From Globodera rostochiensis (taxonomy: Eukaryota; Nematoda; Chromadorea; Rhabditida; Heteroderidae): a stretch of DNA of 64,000 nucleotides. Below the pieces are notes generated by a model. The model ran no database searches, was not told where the DNA came from, and saw only the letters and a program-made list of their open reading frames with translations. Below, one piece after another: positions 63,416 to 64,000 of this stretch. The translations under genes were made by a program, and so were the position numbers. Within the stretch, counting starts at the first letter, position 1; the number at the start of each line of letters is the position of its first letter. The stretch is from contig JAEVLN010000002.1 of the NCBI GenBank assembly GCA_018350325.1, forward strand, positions 3,560,295-3,624,294, given 5' to 3'.

Positions 63416-64000
63416 GAGGGGGGGGGGTTACGTCAAAGGGGGGGGGGAAACGGGTTTGGGTTACGTCAGAAGGGGAGGGGGAAACGGGTTTGGGTTACGT
63501 CATAAGAGGGGGGGGGGAAACGGGTTTGGGTTACGTATAAGAGGGGGGGGGGGCAAACGGGTTTGGGTTACGTCAGAAGAGGGGGGGGGGGCAAAGGGTT
63601 TGGGTTACGTCAGAAGGGGAGGGGGGAAGGTTACGTCAGAAGAGGGGGGGGGGGCAAACGGGTTTGGGTTACGTCAGAAGAGGGGGGGGCAAACGGGTTT
63701 GGGTTACGTCAGAGGGGAGGGGGGAAACGGGTTTAGGTTACGTCATAAGAGGGGGGGGGGGAAACGGGTTTGGTTACGTCATAAGAGGGGGGGGGGGCAA
63801 ACGGGTTTGGGTTACGTCAGAAGGGGAGGGGGAAGGTTACGTCAGAAGAGGGGGGGGGGGGGAAACGGGTTTGGGTTACGTCAGAAGAGGGGGGGCAAAC
63901 GGGTTTGGGTTACGTCAGAAGAGGGGGGGGGGGAAACGGGTTTGGGTTAGTCATAAGAGGGGGGGGGGCAAACGGGTTTGGGTTACGTCATAAGAGGGGG
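63411..64000. repeat. G-rich satellite, about 35-42 bp units, runs off the window
   Basis: About 15 units of GGGTTACGTCAGAAGAGGGG plus a variable G run and CAAACGGGTTT or GAAACGGGTTT continue to the window edge. Units vary in G-run length (7-13) and in AGAAG/ATAAG. The Gly/Val/Thr-rich frames are shadows. It directly abuts the coding end of the putative acetyltransferase exon, so it is probably intronic. Confidence 0.9.

Noticed and set aside
63246..63993. Gly-rich protein of over 200 residues continuing from the acetyltransferase exon
   Set aside because: The part after 63411 is the G-rich satellite; three frames are open, so the extension is not believed.

Overview
The window looks like nuclear DNA of a nematode, possibly a tylenchid (plant-parasitic type), though the species cannot be fixed from sequence alone. 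The genes are split by many introns, some only about 35-100 bp, with AG acceptors that often read TTTCAG, TTGCAG or TTTTAG. Coding exons are clearly richer in GC than the AT-rich introns and spacers. Spacers hold many long G or C homopolymers and nested non-autonomous mobile elements. All splice sites were read by eye and may be off by a base or two.

Layout. 1-7.4 kb is gene-free and packed with inverted-repeat (foldback) elements. 8.1-10.5 kb (+) is a complete protein disulfide isomerase. 11.3-24.1 kb (-) holds a CD36/SCARB-family receptor, a weak hypothetical gene, a ZW10 homologue and a D-amino-acid/D-aspartate oxidase. 24.4-24.9 kb is an extreme purine tract between the divergent oxidase and TAF12 genes. 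25.4-31.9 kb (+) is a TAF12-like TFIID subunit with a very long Gln-rich N-terminus; its first two introns carry a 15-bp satellite and a 76-bp intronic tandem array. 34.1-41.4 kb (-) is a HIPK-type kinase of 18 exons and about 1444 residues. 43.8-46.5 kb carries nested hAT-like elements, a glycine-rich ORF and a gene with a duplicated exon pair. 48.1-50.5 kb (+) is a RING-finger protein. 50.6-59.0 kb is transposon-rich. 54.8-60.5 kb (+) is the visible end of a double PHD-finger gene resembling the BPTF/NURF301 C-terminus but without a bromodomain. 61-63.4 kb (+) has an unrecognised gene followed almost without a gap by a probable GNAT acetyltransferase, which runs into a G-rich satellite continuing past the window edge.

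The genes are housekeeping or regulatory (ER folding, lipid or scavenger receptor, kinetochore/Golgi tethering, D-amino-acid catabolism, general transcription, stress kinase, ubiquitination, chromatin reading). I see no single pathway or cluster joining them. The most unusual content is the mobile DNA: several foldback or MITE elements with 8-bp (hAT-like) or TA (Tc1/mariner-like) target duplications. Their arms are built of element-specific minisatellites, some have related empty sites elsewhere in the same window, and unrelated-looking elements share short internal core motifs.
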